Origin: Pseudomonas baltica
GTDB lineage: Bacteria; Pseudomonadota; Gammaproteobacteria; Pseudomonadales; Pseudomonadaceae
Assembly: GCF_031880315.1 (NCBI RefSeq)
Contig: NZ_CP134771.1
Location: 4,770,501-4,834,500, forward strand
Reading direction: 5' to 3'
Length of the DNA: 64,000 nucleotides
Under the pieces are notes generated by a model. The model was not told the origin of the DNA. It saw only the letters and a program-made list of their open reading frames with translations, and did no database searches. Below are positions 9,190 to 17,830 of the stretch, in pieces. Every line of letters begins with the position of its first letter. Position 1 is the stretch's first letter. The position numbers and the translations under genes were made by a program.

Positions 9190-11622
9190 TTATTTTTTCG
9201 GCAGCGCGTAGGCGATCACATAGTCGCCCTGTTTGGTACCCAGCGAGCCGTGACCCCCAGCCATTACCAGCACGTACTGGCGGCCATCCTTGCCGGTGTA
9301 AGTCATCGGCGTGGTCTGGCCACCCGCAGGCAGGCGGCCTTCCCACAGCTGCTTGCCGTTGCGCATGTCATAGGCGCGCAGGTACTGGTCCAGGGTGCCA
9401 CTCAGGAAGCCCACGCCACTGGCGGTGACAAAGGTCCCGCCCAGGCTCGGCACGCCCATGGTCAGCGGGATCGGTACCGGCGAGCTGTCACGCACGGTGC
9501 CGTTCTTGTGCTTCCAGATCGTCTGGTGGGTGGTCAGGTCGACGGCCGCCACGTAACCCCAGGCCGGAGCCTGGCAAGGCAGGCCCATGGGCGACAGCAA
9601 CGCTTCGAGGATCACCCCGTACGGCGCGCCCTTGTTGGGCTGCACGCCTTCGGTTTCGCTCTTGCGGCCAGGGCCGCTGGCAGCATCGGCAGCCGGTACC
9701 AGCCTGGAACGGAAGGCCATGTAGCTCGGGTTGACGAAGGCGATCTGGCGCACCGGATCGACCGAAATACCGCCCCAGTCGAACACCCCGAAGTTGCCGG
9801 GGTAGACGATCGAGCCCTGCAACGATGGCGGGGTGAACGGCCCGTCATAGCGCAGCGACTTGAAGTCGATACGGCAGAGCATCTGGTCGAACGGCGTCAC
9901 GCCCCACATGTCGCGCTCCTTGAGCGGCGGCGGCATGAAATTGAGCTCGGACTTGGGTTGCGTCTGCGAGGTGTGGTCGCCTTCCACCGCGCCCTGCGGC
10001 ACGGGCACTTCATCGATCGGTACGATGGGCTTGCCGTTGCTGCGGTCGAGCACGTAGATGCTGCCCTGCTTGGTCGAGGCCAGCAGCGCCGGCTTGATGC
10101 CCTCGCTGGTTTTCATGTCGAGCAGGCTCGGCTGGCCGCCGACGTCCATGTCCCACAGGTCGTGGTGGGTGAACTGGAAGGTCCAGCGCACGTGGCCGGT
10201 GTTGATGTCCAGAGCGGTGACGCCGGCGCTGTATTTCTCGGATTCAGGGGTGCGATTGCCGCCCCACTGGTCGGGCATCTGGTTGCCCATGGGCAGGTAG
10301 AGCATGCCGAGTTTTTCGTCGACGCTCATCAGCGACCACATGTTCGGCGAGTTGCGGGTGTAGTGCTCGCCCGCCGCGATCGGGGTGGTGACGTCGGGGT
10401 TGCCGCTGTCCCAGTTCCACACCAGGTGGCCGTCATGCACGTCAAACGCGCGGACCACGCCGGAAGGCTCGTCGGTGGACACGTTGTCGGTGACGTGACC
10501 GCCGATGACCACCAGGTTGCGCGTAACGGCCGGTGGTGAAGTGGAATAGTAACCGCCGGCGGCGAAGCTGCCGATGTTGGTGCTGAGGTCGATCTGGCCT
10601 TTGTCGCCGAAGTCTTCGCACATCTTGCCGGTATCGGCGTTGAGGGCGATCAGGCGGGTGTCGGCGGTGGGTACGAAGATGCGTTTAGGGCAGCTGCTGG
10701 CGACCGGCGTACTGGCCTCGACCACAGGGACCGGGCTGGCCTCGGTGGTGCTCGGTGCGCTGGCGGCGTAGGCGGCGTCATCATAGTAGGAGACGCCGCG
10801 GCAGGTCATGTGTGCCCAGCCCTTGAAATTAGCGGCTTTCTGGGTGCTGATTTTTGGATCGAAGCGCCAGATTTCCTTGCCGGTGTCCGGGTCCAGAGCG
10901 ATCACCTGGCTGTGCGGCGTGCATACATAGAGCATGCCGTTGACCTTGAGCGGGGTGTTTTCGGCGGTGGTTTCCATCGGGTCGTTGGGCCCGGGGATGT
11001 CGCCGGTACGGAAGGTCCAGGCCGGCTCGAGCTGGCTGGCGTTGTCCGGTGTGATCTGCGCCAGCGGCGAATAGCGATCGGCAAAACCGCTGCGGCCGTA
11101 AGACTGCCAGTCGCCCTCGGGCATGGCCGGTGCGCCACTGACGGTGCCGGCGCTGTCGCGGTCGAGTTGGCCTTTGATTTCGCCGGGGTTGGTGAACTGG
11201 CTGGCCAGGGCGGTAAGGCCGGCCAGCACCACGGCGACGGTCAGGCCCTTGCTGCCCAGGTTCGAGGTTTGATCCCACAGCAGCGGGCGACGGAACCACG
11301 GCAACAGCAGGACGATGCCCAAAGCGAACCACAGCGCCAGACGCGGCACCAGCTGCCACCAGTCCAGGCCAACTTCCCACAGCGACCAGAGGTTGCTGGC
11401 GAACAGTACGATGGCATACAGGCCCAATGCGGCGGCGCGTCCGGCCAGCAACAGGAAGCCGACCAGCAGGATGCCGATGCCGGTGATCAGGTAGTAGAGC
11501 GAACCGCCGTTGCTGGCAAGCTTGATGCCGCCAACCAGCAGGGCCAGGCCCATGAGTAGAAACACCAGCCCCAAGAGGCTAGGCAGTAGCCGCTTGCGAC
11601 TGTTTGTCCCGTCGTTGTTCAT
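9190..11622 (-). CDS. gcd: PQQ-dependent membrane glucose dehydrogenase, probable
   Basis: 810 residues with the same plan as its tandem partner: five N-terminal helices (LLPSLLGLVFLLMGLALLV onward) and a periplasmic quinoprotein propeller with GWAHMTCRGVSYYDD, GNQMPDQWGGNRT and HHDLWDMDVGG. It contains an Ala/Pro/Ser-rich insert (SAPSTTEASPVPVVEASTPV, around residues 290-310) absent from typical members. Gcd oxidises glucose to gluconate in the periplasm and drives acidification and phosphate solubilisation. I favour gcd for this copy because its membrane region resembles the Pseudomonas putida enzyme as I remember it and the locus is near a second-Lon gene. Quinate dehydrogenase is the main alternative. 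Confidence 0.78.
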   Translation of the reverse strand: MNNDGTNSRKRLLPSLLGLVFLLMGLALLVGGIKLASNGGSLYYLITGIGILLVGFLLLAGRAAALGLYAIVLFASNLWSLWEVGLDWWQLVPRLALWFALGIVLLLPWFRRPLLWDQTSNLGSKGLTVAVVLAGLTALASQFTNPGEIKGQLDRDSAGTVSGAPAMPEGDWQSYGRSGFADRYSPLAQITPDNASQLEPAWTFRTGDIPGPNDPMETTAENTPLKVNGMLYVCTPHSQVIALDPDTGKEIWRFDPKISTQKAANFKGWAHMTCRGVSYYDDAAYAASAPSTTEASPVPVVEASTPVASSCPKRIFVPTADTRLIALNADTGKMCEDFGDKGQIDLSTNIGSFAAGGYYSTSPPAVTRNLVVIGGHVTDNVSTDEPSGVVRAFDVHDGHLVWNWDSGNPDVTTPIAAGEHYTRNSPNMWSLMSVDEKLGMLYLPMGNQMPDQWGGNRTPESEKYSAGVTALDINTGHVRWTFQFTHHDLWDMDVGGQPSLLDMKTSEGIKPALLASTKQGSIYVLDRSNGKPIVPIDEVPVPQGAVEGDHTSQTQPKSELNFMPPPLKERDMWGVTPFDQMLCRIDFKSLRYDGPFTPPSLQGSIVYPGNFGVFDWGGISVDPVRQIAFVNPSYMAFRSRLVPAADAASGPGRKSETEGVQPNKGAPYGVILEALLSPMGLPCQAPAWGYVAAVDLTTHQTIWKHKNGTVRDSSPVPIPLTMGVPSLGGTFVTASGVGFLSGTLDQYLRAYDMRNGKQLWEGRLPAGGQTTPMTYTGKDGRQYVLVMAGGHGSLGTKQGDYVIAYALPKK

Positions 11623-11916
11623 CGTGGGGAAACTCCATCGTGCGTTAATTATTGGTATCGGGTTCGAATGTCCCGAGTCATGCGTAGAGCCGTTAGGGGG
11701 CTATTTAGTTTCAGAATATGTCGCCGCAAGGCGCAAAATCCCTTCACGAGCCCGCCGTCGGCAGCGGCGCGGTGCTATGAGAACGTGTGCGCCGGGTGAA
11801 GATTTATTCGCGACACCCCCGTTCAGCGCTTTGCGCTATCGTGGCTCTAGGCTAAGGTTGCCGCTTTGCCGAGACTGGACCATCAAGATGACTCTTTGCC
11901 CATCGAGCGCCGCGCT

Positions 11917-12141
11917 GTGACTGCTTCCGATTCCGATCCGCTGCACGGCGTCACTCTCGAACACATCCTCACCACGCTGGTCGAGCACTACGCGTGGTCG
12001 GGGCTGGCCGAGCGTATCGATATCCGCTGCTTCAAGAGCGACCCCAGCATCAAGTCGAGCCTGACCTTCCTGCGGCGCACGCCGTGGGCGCGGGAGAAGG
12101 TCGAGCGCCTCTACGTCAAACTGCAACGCACCAAGCGCTGA
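11917..12141 (+). CDS. VF530 family DNA-binding protein (DUF2132)
   Basis: About 74 residues from the GTG at 11917 ([20 protein letters not shown]). The motifs [13 protein letters not shown] [32 protein letters not shown] and [11 protein letters not shown] are the hallmark of VF530. The family is a small helical protein thought to bind DNA; its function is poorly known. The GTG lies inside TGTGA, whose TGA ends a 10-codon frame starting at ATG 11887, so translation may be coupled to a leader peptide; this is only an observation. A longer start at 11866 is possible. Confidence 0.8.
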   Translation: MTASDSDPLHGVTLEHILTTLVEHYAWSGLAERIDIRCFKSDPSIKSSLTFLRRTPWAREKVERLYVKLQRTKR

Positions 12142-12159
12142 GTGGATAACGGACATCGC

Positions 12160-12810
12160 ATGGGTGGGCTATATGGCGAGCGTTTGCATCTTGCCGTGCT
12201 GACGGTGGCCTGCGTGGCCTGGTTCGGGCTGGGGTTGCAGTTGTACCTGATACTGTTCTCCCGCTGGCAGGAGCAGGCCAGTCTGCTGGGCGGGTTGATG
12301 GCCTTCCTGAGTTTTTTCACCGTGTTGAGCAATACCCTGGCGGCGGCGGTGCTGACGGCTGCTACCAGTCGGCATCAGGGCTGCATGGCTCGTTGGTTTC
12401 GCATGCCGTGGGTGATTGCCGGGGTGACCACCAGCATCGTATTGGTAGGGATTGCCTACAACGTGTTGCTGCGCGACCTCTGGGACCCGCGTGGCTGGCA
12501 ATGGCTGGCCAACGAGATTCTCCATGATGTGATGCCCTTGGTGTTTCTGGGGTATTGGCTGGCATGGGTGCCCAAGGGGCATCTGCGGGTGTGGCATCTG
12601 CCGCTGTGGGCGCTATACCCGACGGCGTATTTCGCCTGCATCCTGATTCGCGGGGATACGCTGGGGGTTTACCCGTATCCGTTCGTGGATGTGCTGAAGC
12701 TGGGGTATTGGCAGGTGTGGATGAATGCGTTCGGGGTGCTGGGCGGGTTTTTAGCGATCGGTGGGTTGGTCATAGTGATTGACCGTCTGATCGCCAAGCG
12801 GCTTCGGTAG
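12160..12810 (+). CDS. Pr6Pr family integral membrane protein
   Basis: 216 residues from ATG 12160 (MGGLYGERLH); an in-frame GTG at 12142 directly after the VF530 stop is an alternative. Six hydrophobic helices with conserved LSFFTVLSNTLAA, GIAYNVLLRDLWDP, LHDVMPLVFLGYWL, YPTAYFACILIRG and YPYPFVDV fit the Pr6Pr family. The role is unknown. It follows VF530 with almost no gap and may share its transcript. Confidence 0.78.
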   Translation: MGGLYGERLHLAVLTVACVAWFGLGLQLYLILFSRWQEQASLLGGLMAFLSFFTVLSNTLAAAVLTAATSRHQGCMARWFRMPWVIAGVTTSIVLVGIAYNVLLRDLWDPRGWQWLANEILHDVMPLVFLGYWLAWVPKGHLRVWHLPLWALYPTAYFACILIRGDTLGVYPYPFVDVLKLGYWQVWMNAFGVLGGFLAIGGLVIVIDRLIAKRLR

Positions 12811-12825
12811 GCGGGTGTGGCCTCT

Positions 12826-12854
12826 TCGCGTCAGGCCGCGAAGGGGCCAGCGAG
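12826..12854. repeat. REP-derived hairpin between convergent genes
   Basis: GGCCTCTTCGCG and CCGCGAAGGGGCC form a compact inverted repeat built from REP arms. It sits between the Pr6Pr stop and the convergent ferric reductase stop and may serve as a bidirectional transcript end. Confidence 0.6.
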
Positions 12855-12874
12855 ACTGGCCTCGATCTTTCCGG

Positions 12875-13663
12875 TTACTCCTCGTCATCCCCCTCGACGC
12901 GCCAGTAACCGGCGACCTTCAGCGCCTGGTCATCGACCTTGTGCTCATCCAGCAAGATCCGCCGCAGTTTGCGAGACAACGAAGCTTCGGTGGCCACCCA
13001 GCTATATAGCGTGCCCGCAGGCAAGGTCAGCTGGCTTACCACGTCGGTCAGTTGCGCGCTGTGCCGCTCCACCCAGATCACTTCGACATCAGCCGCGCTG
13101 AGCAGCGGCTGGCGCTCGCTGGCGTCTTCGATTTCTATCACCGCGATTGCCCGGCGCCCGGCCGGCAGTTCTTCCAGTCGACGGGCGATGGCGGGGATGG
13201 CGGTTTCGTCACCGATCAGCAGATAGCTGTCAAAGCTGTCCGGAACAATGTTCGAGCTGCGTGGGCCGCCGATGTACAGCGATTGGCCGGGCGCCGCCTG
13301 GGCTGCCCAGGTGGAGGCAGGGCCGTCGCCATGCAGGACGAAGTCGATGTCCAGCTCGCCGGCTTGCAGATCGATGCGCCGCGGGGTGTAGTCGCGCATC
13401 GCAGGTTTCGGGCCGTCGCCCTTGGCGCCGAGCGTCAAGGTCTCCAGCGCGGCCTGTTCCTCGGGCGTGGTCGCGAACAACAACTTGATGTGGTCGTCGG
13501 CGCCCAGGCTGAGGAAACCGGCCAGCTCGGCGCCGCCGACGGTGATGCGGCGCATGCGCGGGGTCAGGTCGGTGACCCGCAGCACGTCGAGGCGACGGCG
13601 TTTGATGTCGTGCATGACGCGGTGGATGCCATAGGGGCTTTCGGCGTGTTGATCGGCTTTCAT
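12875..13663 (-). CDS. yqjH: Siderophore-interacting FAD/NAD(P)H ferric-chelate reductase
   Basis: 262 residues. The N-terminal FAD-binding half has a RITVGG-like MRRITVGGAELAGF segment and the RDYTPRR motif (near residue 90) that holds FAD. The C-terminal half has a SIP domain with LLIGDETAIPAIARRLEELP and a VEVIWVERH strand. The family reduces ferric siderophores in the cytoplasm. The start overlaps the PadR-type regulator by four bases (ATGA), reproducing the E. coli yqjI-yqjH pairing. Regulation is expected through that repressor and iron. Confidence 0.85.
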   Translation of the reverse strand: MKADQHAESPYGIHRVMHDIKRRRLDVLRVTDLTPRMRRITVGGAELAGFLSLGADDHIKLLFATTPEEQAALETLTLGAKGDGPKPAMRDYTPRRIDLQAGELDIDFVLHGDGPASTWAAQAAPGQSLYIGGPRSSNIVPDSFDSYLLIGDETAIPAIARRLEELPAGRRAIAVIEIEDASERQPLLSAADVEVIWVERHSAQLTDVVSQLTLPAGTLYSWVATEASLSRKLRRILLDEHKVDDQALKVAGYWRVEGDDEE

Positions 13664-14223
13664 TGGGCAGAGTCCTGAGCGGGGGAATTCATGTCGGGGC
13701 CGTCGACGATGGCCTGGGCGGTGGTGTTGAGCAGGTCGCGCACGCGGCGGATTTCTTCTGCGCTCCAGCGCCCATGGTGCAGCTGCAGGGCGTGGCGCAG
13801 GTTGTGCACCGCTTCGTGGATTTGGGGTGGGCGATCATGGCCGCGCAGCGAGCGCTTGCTGACATCGATACGGGTGCGAACACCTTCGAGGGCCACGGCT
13901 TGCTCGATCAGCATCTGGTGACCGGGGTCGGTCGCGGTGTAGAGCTTCTTGCCGCCCTGGGCGTCGCCGGTGACCAGCTCGCTCTCTTCCAGAAACGTCA
14001 GGGTTGGGTAGATGACCCCGGGGCTGGGGCTGTAGGCCCCGTCGAACAGGCCTTCGATGCGGCGGATCAGGTCGTATCCGTGGCAGGGCTGTTCGGCGAC
14101 CAGCGCCAGCAACAGCAGTTTGAGGTCGCCTGAGGCGAATACGCGGGGGCCGCGGCCACCGCCTTTGTGGCGGTCGAAGCCATCGCGGCCACCGCCGAAT
14201 TCCTGGGGTCTGTGTTCTCTCAT
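13660..14223 (-). CDS. yqjI: PadR-family metal-responsive repressor, YqjI-like
   Basis: 187 residues. A Gly/Arg/His-containing tail of about 30 residues precedes a PadR winged helix: GDLKLLLLALVAEQPCHGYDLIRRIEGLF, SPSPGVIYPTLTFLEESELV and GGKKLYTATDPG. The C-terminal helical part dimerises. E. coli YqjI has a much longer His/Cys-rich tail that binds nickel; here only a few His are left, so the metal specificity may differ. Two palindromes at 14245-14270, directly upstream, are the probable autoregulatory operator. It is co-transcribed with the reductase. Confidence 0.85.
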   Translation of the reverse strand: MREHRPQEFGGGRDGFDRHKGGGRGPRVFASGDLKLLLLALVAEQPCHGYDLIRRIEGLFDGAYSPSPGVIYPTLTFLEESELVTGDAQGGKKLYTATDPGHQMLIEQAVALEGVRTRIDVSKRSLRGHDRPPQIHEAVHNLRHALQLHHGRWSAEEIRRVRDLLNTTAQAIVDGPDMNSPAQDSAQ

Positions 14224-14244
14224 TTTCTCTTCTCTCGCGTTCGT

Positions 14245-14270
14245 TAAGATATACCTTAAGATATATCTTA
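14245..14270. promoter_or_regulatory. Twin YqjI-type operator
   Basis: There are two overlapping palindromes on a 12-base step: TAAGATATACCTTA (14245-14258, one imperfect pair) and TAAGATATATCTTA (14257-14270, perfect). They lie 22-47 bases upstream of the repressor start. PadR proteins of this type bind such TATA-centred palindromes. Confidence 0.75.
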
Positions 14271-14288
14271 GTGCTCGGCAAGAGGATA

Positions 14289-14307
14289 GTGAGAATTGTT
14301 ATCAATG
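14289..14307. promoter_or_regulatory. Probable Fur box
   Basis: GTGAGAATTGTTATCAATG resembles Pseudomonas Fur boxes (the GAGAATT-A-TTATCA type). It lies just upstream of the twin YqjI operator, so iron and the second metal may both control the reductase. Confidence 0.55.
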
Positions 14308-14331
14308 TGATGGTTGGTGGGTGAATGTACC

Positions 14332-14420
14332 GGCCTCTTCGCGGGCAAGCCCTGCTCCCACTGGGCAGGCTGATCCAGCGGCGTACACCTGTGGGAGCAG
14401 GGCTTGCCCGCGAAGAGGCC
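14332..14420. repeat. REP pair (REPIN) with perfect 30-bp arms
   Basis: The arm at 14332-14361 (begins GGCCTCTTCGCGGGCAAGCC) and its exact reverse complement at 14391-14420 flank a 29-base centre. This is the cleanest member of the REP family seen six to seven times in the window. It sits between the yqjI promoter and the stop of the penicillin-binding protein. Confidence 0.92.
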
Positions 14421-14439
14421 CTTCAAGCCGCAGAAAATC

Positions 14440-17400
14440 CTATTGAATAACCCCATTGTCCGCAGTACACAGGCTGCGGGCCCCCGGTTGCACATACGGC
14501 GCCAGCATCGGCGCCATGCCCTTGAGTACCTGCACCGGCAAGGCTGAGGTGAAGCTGAAGTTCTGCGCCGTGCGCCCCGGCACGAAGGCAGTCAAAGTGC
14601 CGAAGTGATGCTCGCCGATGAAGAACACGAAGGTCGCCGTGCGGTTGATCGCCTTGGACGCGATGATCCGCCCACCCGCGCCGAAGCTCTGCAGGCGGTT
14701 GTCACCGGTGCCGGTCTTGCCGCCCATGGCCAGTGGCGTGCCGTCGGCTTGGGTGAAGCTGCCGTTGACGCGCCTGGCCGTACCGTCGCTGACCACCTTC
14801 GCCAGCGCCCCGCGCAACGCCGCTGCGACTTCGCTGGGCATCACCCGCTCGGCCTGATCGGGCGCGCTGCTCAGTTGCGTGTCGTAAGGGGTGCCGGCAG
14901 CGAAGTGCAGGCTGTCGACGCGCAATGTCGGCAAGCGCACGCCATCGTTCTGAATGATCCCGAGCAGTTCGGCCAGCGCCGCCGGGCGATCGCCCGAGCT
15001 GCCGATGGCGGTGGCCAGCGATGGCACCAGATGGTCGAAGGGGTAGCCGACGCTTTTCCAGCGTTGATGGATATCGAGGAACGCTTCGATCTCGACCATG
15101 GTGCGGATGCGGCTGTCGCGGGCGCTCTTGTGCTTGCTCTTGAACAGCCAGCCATAAACTTCCTGGCGCTGCTGTTCGCTGGCCTTGATCGCGTCATTGA
15201 GGCTGGCGTCAGGGCGCTGCAGCAAAAAGCCCAGCAGCCACAGGTCCAGCGGATGGGAGCGCGCGATATAGCCTTGATCCGGCAAATCATAGGCACCCGC
15301 GCCGTAGGTGCGGTACATCTCGCCCAGGCGCTTGTCGGTGACGGTGGTGGTTTTCAGGTGGTCGCGCACAAAGGCGTTGAAGGTCGCCTGATCGGCGCTG
15401 GGGAACAGGTAGCGATGCACGGCTGCCAAGCGAATCGGCGTGACGTTCATGCCGTCGATGAAGGTATCGAGGCGATCGTCCGAGCTCTTGTCCTGATACT
15501 TGCGCCAGAAGCGCCTTAGAAATTCCGTACCCTCACGATCGGCGAAACGGGCGAGGTATTCCTGACGACGCGGGTCGTCATCGTCCTTGAGCAGCTGCGC
15601 ACTGTTGTTATCGCCCTGGTAGGTGCTGTAGCGCAACAGGTCGCGCATCAAGCGAATGAACGACAGGTTGATGGATTCCTGCAGCGCGACCTTGAGGGTC
15701 GGATTCTGGCTGTCGTCCTGGCGGCGAAAGTTCTTGAAGGTGTGCACGCCGCCACCGGTGAAGAAACTTTCGGCGGGGCTGGCCGAGTACTGGCGCTCCA
15801 GGGCGGCATCGAGCATGGCCGGCAAGTTGCGGTCTGCGTGCTGGATCAGGTAGTCGATCGCCCAGCGGGTAATGCGGTCGGGCTCTGCCACCGGCACTTT
15901 GCGCAGTTGCGCGGGGGGCTGCCCGGCGAAGCGGTCGTGCAGCTCGGCGATAATCTGCAGGTAACTGGTGAGCACGCGCACCTTGGCGGTGGAGCCCAAT
16001 TCCAGTTTGCTGCCCTCGTTGATGTCGAACGGCTGGTCGGTGCTGTCGGTCTGGGCCCTCACGCGAAAACCATCGCCGGTGGTTTCGAACAGGGTAAAGC
16101 TGTAGCTGACCTTGGCGGTGTCGGCGGCGCCGAGCAGATGGTCGCCGAGCAGGCCGATCTGCTGAGCGAAGGCGGGGTCGGCGAGTTTTTTCAGGTAGGC
16201 GCTGGCCTGCTGCTGCAAGTCGCCTTGCAAGGTGCTGGTGGCGGCCAGGTCGAGGCGGTCGAGATCATACAGCGGGCGTTCGAGCAGAAAGCCCAGGCGG
16301 CTGCGGGCGACGCTGATGCCTTTGTTGGTTTCATTGGCTTGCAGGGTGGGCTGTTGCGCCCAGTCGCGGAAGGTCAATTGGCTGGCGAGGGCTGCCTGGG
16401 CCAGGTCCGCCGTGATGACGTTGTTCTGTTGCAGCAGGCGGATGTGGCTGTCGGTGAGTTGCGCCAATTCCTTGTGGCTTTTGGCAAGAAAGTGCGAGGG
16501 GCGGCGCTGGGCGATCATCAACGACAGCACCTCGCGCAGAGCCTGGCCGCGTTCGGCGATCGGCGCGGCAGTGTCGCTCAACACCCGGTTGATCTGCTGG
16601 AAGTCGGCGCCATACCAGACCCGCAGACCTTCGGCCAGGCCATGCACTTCGCCATGCCCCGGCACCGCTGACAGCGGTACGCTGTTGAGGTAGTCGCGCA
16701 CCACGATCTGCCGCGCGGGCAGGGTCTGTGGGCCGCCTTGATAGGCGCGCACGCTGGCGGAAATCATCTGACGAATCTTCTCGGCGCCGGACAGCGTGAG
16801 GCCGTCGGGCGAGTGGCGGTATTTTTCCAGCTGTGTGGCCAGGGTGCTGCCGCCGGCCGACTGCCCCGGCAGGGCAAGGAGCTTGGCGACCTGGGACCAG
16901 GCGGCCTTGAAGAAGCGGGGCCAGTCGACCGCCGGATTGAGCTGCGGCGCGTCGACAGACAGCAGGTCGCGGTTTTCGATAAACAGCAAGCTGTCGACGA
17001 TCACCGGCGGGATATCGCTGAACTGCTCGTAGAGCTGCTGCGGGTAGCGGTACTGATACAGCGTGTCCGCCTTGCAATCGGTGATCAGCAGGCCGCCTTG
17101 GCTCTTTTCGGCGTAGGGCACGAACAGGCCGTGGTCGGTGTAGCTCATCAAGGCGGGCGAGAAGCGCACCTGCCGGATGATACGGTAATCGTGATCCAGC
17201 AGGCGTGGCAGGAAGGTGCCCAGGCTGCTGTAGCCCAGACGTTTGTCGAACGGCCCGTCGCCAGGGTAGACGATGGCATCGCTGGGGCCGTCGTCGAGGT
17301 GCCAGGTGAGGGTGCTGGCCAGGCGGCTGAATTGCTGGGCTTGCAGGCGTGAGGTGCGGCTTTCGATCAGTGCCGCATAGGCAAGAATGGCCATGAGTAC

Positions 17401-17547
17401 CAGCAGCACTGCGCTGGTGACCCACAGCCAGGTGGCACGTCGTTTGGGCTGGCGAGGAAGATCAGGGCGACGGGGCGTTTGCAGATCGTCGGCCGGTGCC
17501 GCGGTCTTTGGAGGTTCGGTTTGCCACAGCGCGCCCATAGTGTTCAA
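14440..17547 (-). CDS. Bifunctional class A-like penicillin-binding protein
   Basis: 1035 residues: cytoplasmic tail, one membrane helix (about 42-62), a GT51 glycosyltransferase domain and a transpeptidase domain. GT51 marks: the ENRDL box (ENRDLLSVDAP) and GGSTLATQLEKYR. Transpeptidase marks: LGSTAKVRVL (SxxK), a likely SxN in ESINLSF, and GGKTGTGDNR (KTG). It would polymerise and crosslink peptidoglycan in the periplasm. Length and spacing differ from PBP1A, PBP1B and PbpC, so I give no symbol. In the ENRxxF-type box Phe is replaced by Leu. No operon partner is evident; REP pairs flank both ends. Confidence 0.85.
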   Translation of the reverse strand: MNTMGALWQTEPPKTAAPADDLQTPRRPDLPRQPKRRATWLWVTSAVLLVLMAILAYAALIESRTSRLQAQQFSRLASTLTWHLDDGPSDAIVYPGDGPFDKRLGYSSLGTFLPRLLDHDYRIIRQVRFSPALMSYTDHGLFVPYAEKSQGGLLITDCKADTLYQYRYPQQLYEQFSDIPPVIVDSLLFIENRDLLSVDAPQLNPAVDWPRFFKAAWSQVAKLLALPGQSAGGSTLATQLEKYRHSPDGLTLSGAEKIRQMISASVRAYQGGPQTLPARQIVVRDYLNSVPLSAVPGHGEVHGLAEGLRVWYGADFQQINRVLSDTAAPIAERGQALREVLSLMIAQRRPSHFLAKSHKELAQLTDSHIRLLQQNNVITADLAQAALASQLTFRDWAQQPTLQANETNKGISVARSRLGFLLERPLYDLDRLDLAATSTLQGDLQQQASAYLKKLADPAFAQQIGLLGDHLLGAADTAKVSYSFTLFETTGDGFRVRAQTDSTDQPFDINEGSKLELGSTAKVRVLTSYLQIIAELHDRFAGQPPAQLRKVPVAEPDRITRWAIDYLIQHADRNLPAMLDAALERQYSASPAESFFTGGGVHTFKNFRRQDDSQNPTLKVALQESINLSFIRLMRDLLRYSTYQGDNNSAQLLKDDDDPRRQEYLARFADREGTEFLRRFWRKYQDKSSDDRLDTFIDGMNVTPIRLAAVHRYLFPSADQATFNAFVRDHLKTTTVTDKRLGEMYRTYGAGAYDLPDQGYIARSHPLDLWLLGFLLQRPDASLNDAIKASEQQRQEVYGWLFKSKHKSARDSRIRTMVEIEAFLDIHQRWKSVGYPFDHLVPSLATAIGSSGDRPAALAELLGIIQNDGVRLPTLRVDSLHFAAGTPYDTQLSSAPDQAERVMPSEVAAALRGALAKVVSDGTARRVNGSFTQADGTPLAMGGKTGTGDNRLQSFGAGGRIIASKAINRTATFVFFIGEHHFGTLTAFVPGRTAQNFSFTSALPVQVLKGMAPMLAPYVQPGARSLCTADNGVIQ

Positions 17548-17651
17548 CCCGGTTACGGAAAATCATCGCACTTGGTTGGAGTCTAGACGCTGGGCGGGGA
17601 GGGGGCGGGAAATGTGGATTGGCTGCTGGATCTGAGTTGGCGGCTCGGGCC

Positions 17652-17726
17652 CCTTCGCCAGCAAGCTGTGCTCCCACAGGTGTATGCAGTACACACACCT
17701 GTGGGGGCACAGCTTGCTGGCGAAGG
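17652..17726. repeat. REP pair (GCCAGCAAGC variant)
   Basis: The 32-base arms (17652-17683 and 17695-17726) match at 31 of 32 positions; the left arm begins CCTTCGCCAGCAAGCTGTGC. This is a second REP subtype, with CCAGCAAG in place of GGGCAAG. Confidence 0.9.
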
Positions 17727-17830
17727 CGGCGGTGCAGCTTGCCCAAAACCCTGGAATCTCCCATAAGCGTGCGGTTTCAGCAGCCCCGCTGTACATTCGG
17801 CCCGCAAGGGGCCAATGCGGGCAGAGCGAT

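Noticed and set aside
8911..10539. 542-codon plus-strand frame antisense to the second dehydrogenase
   Set aside because: Same antisense artefact; starts in the non-coding spacer and has no recognisable motif.
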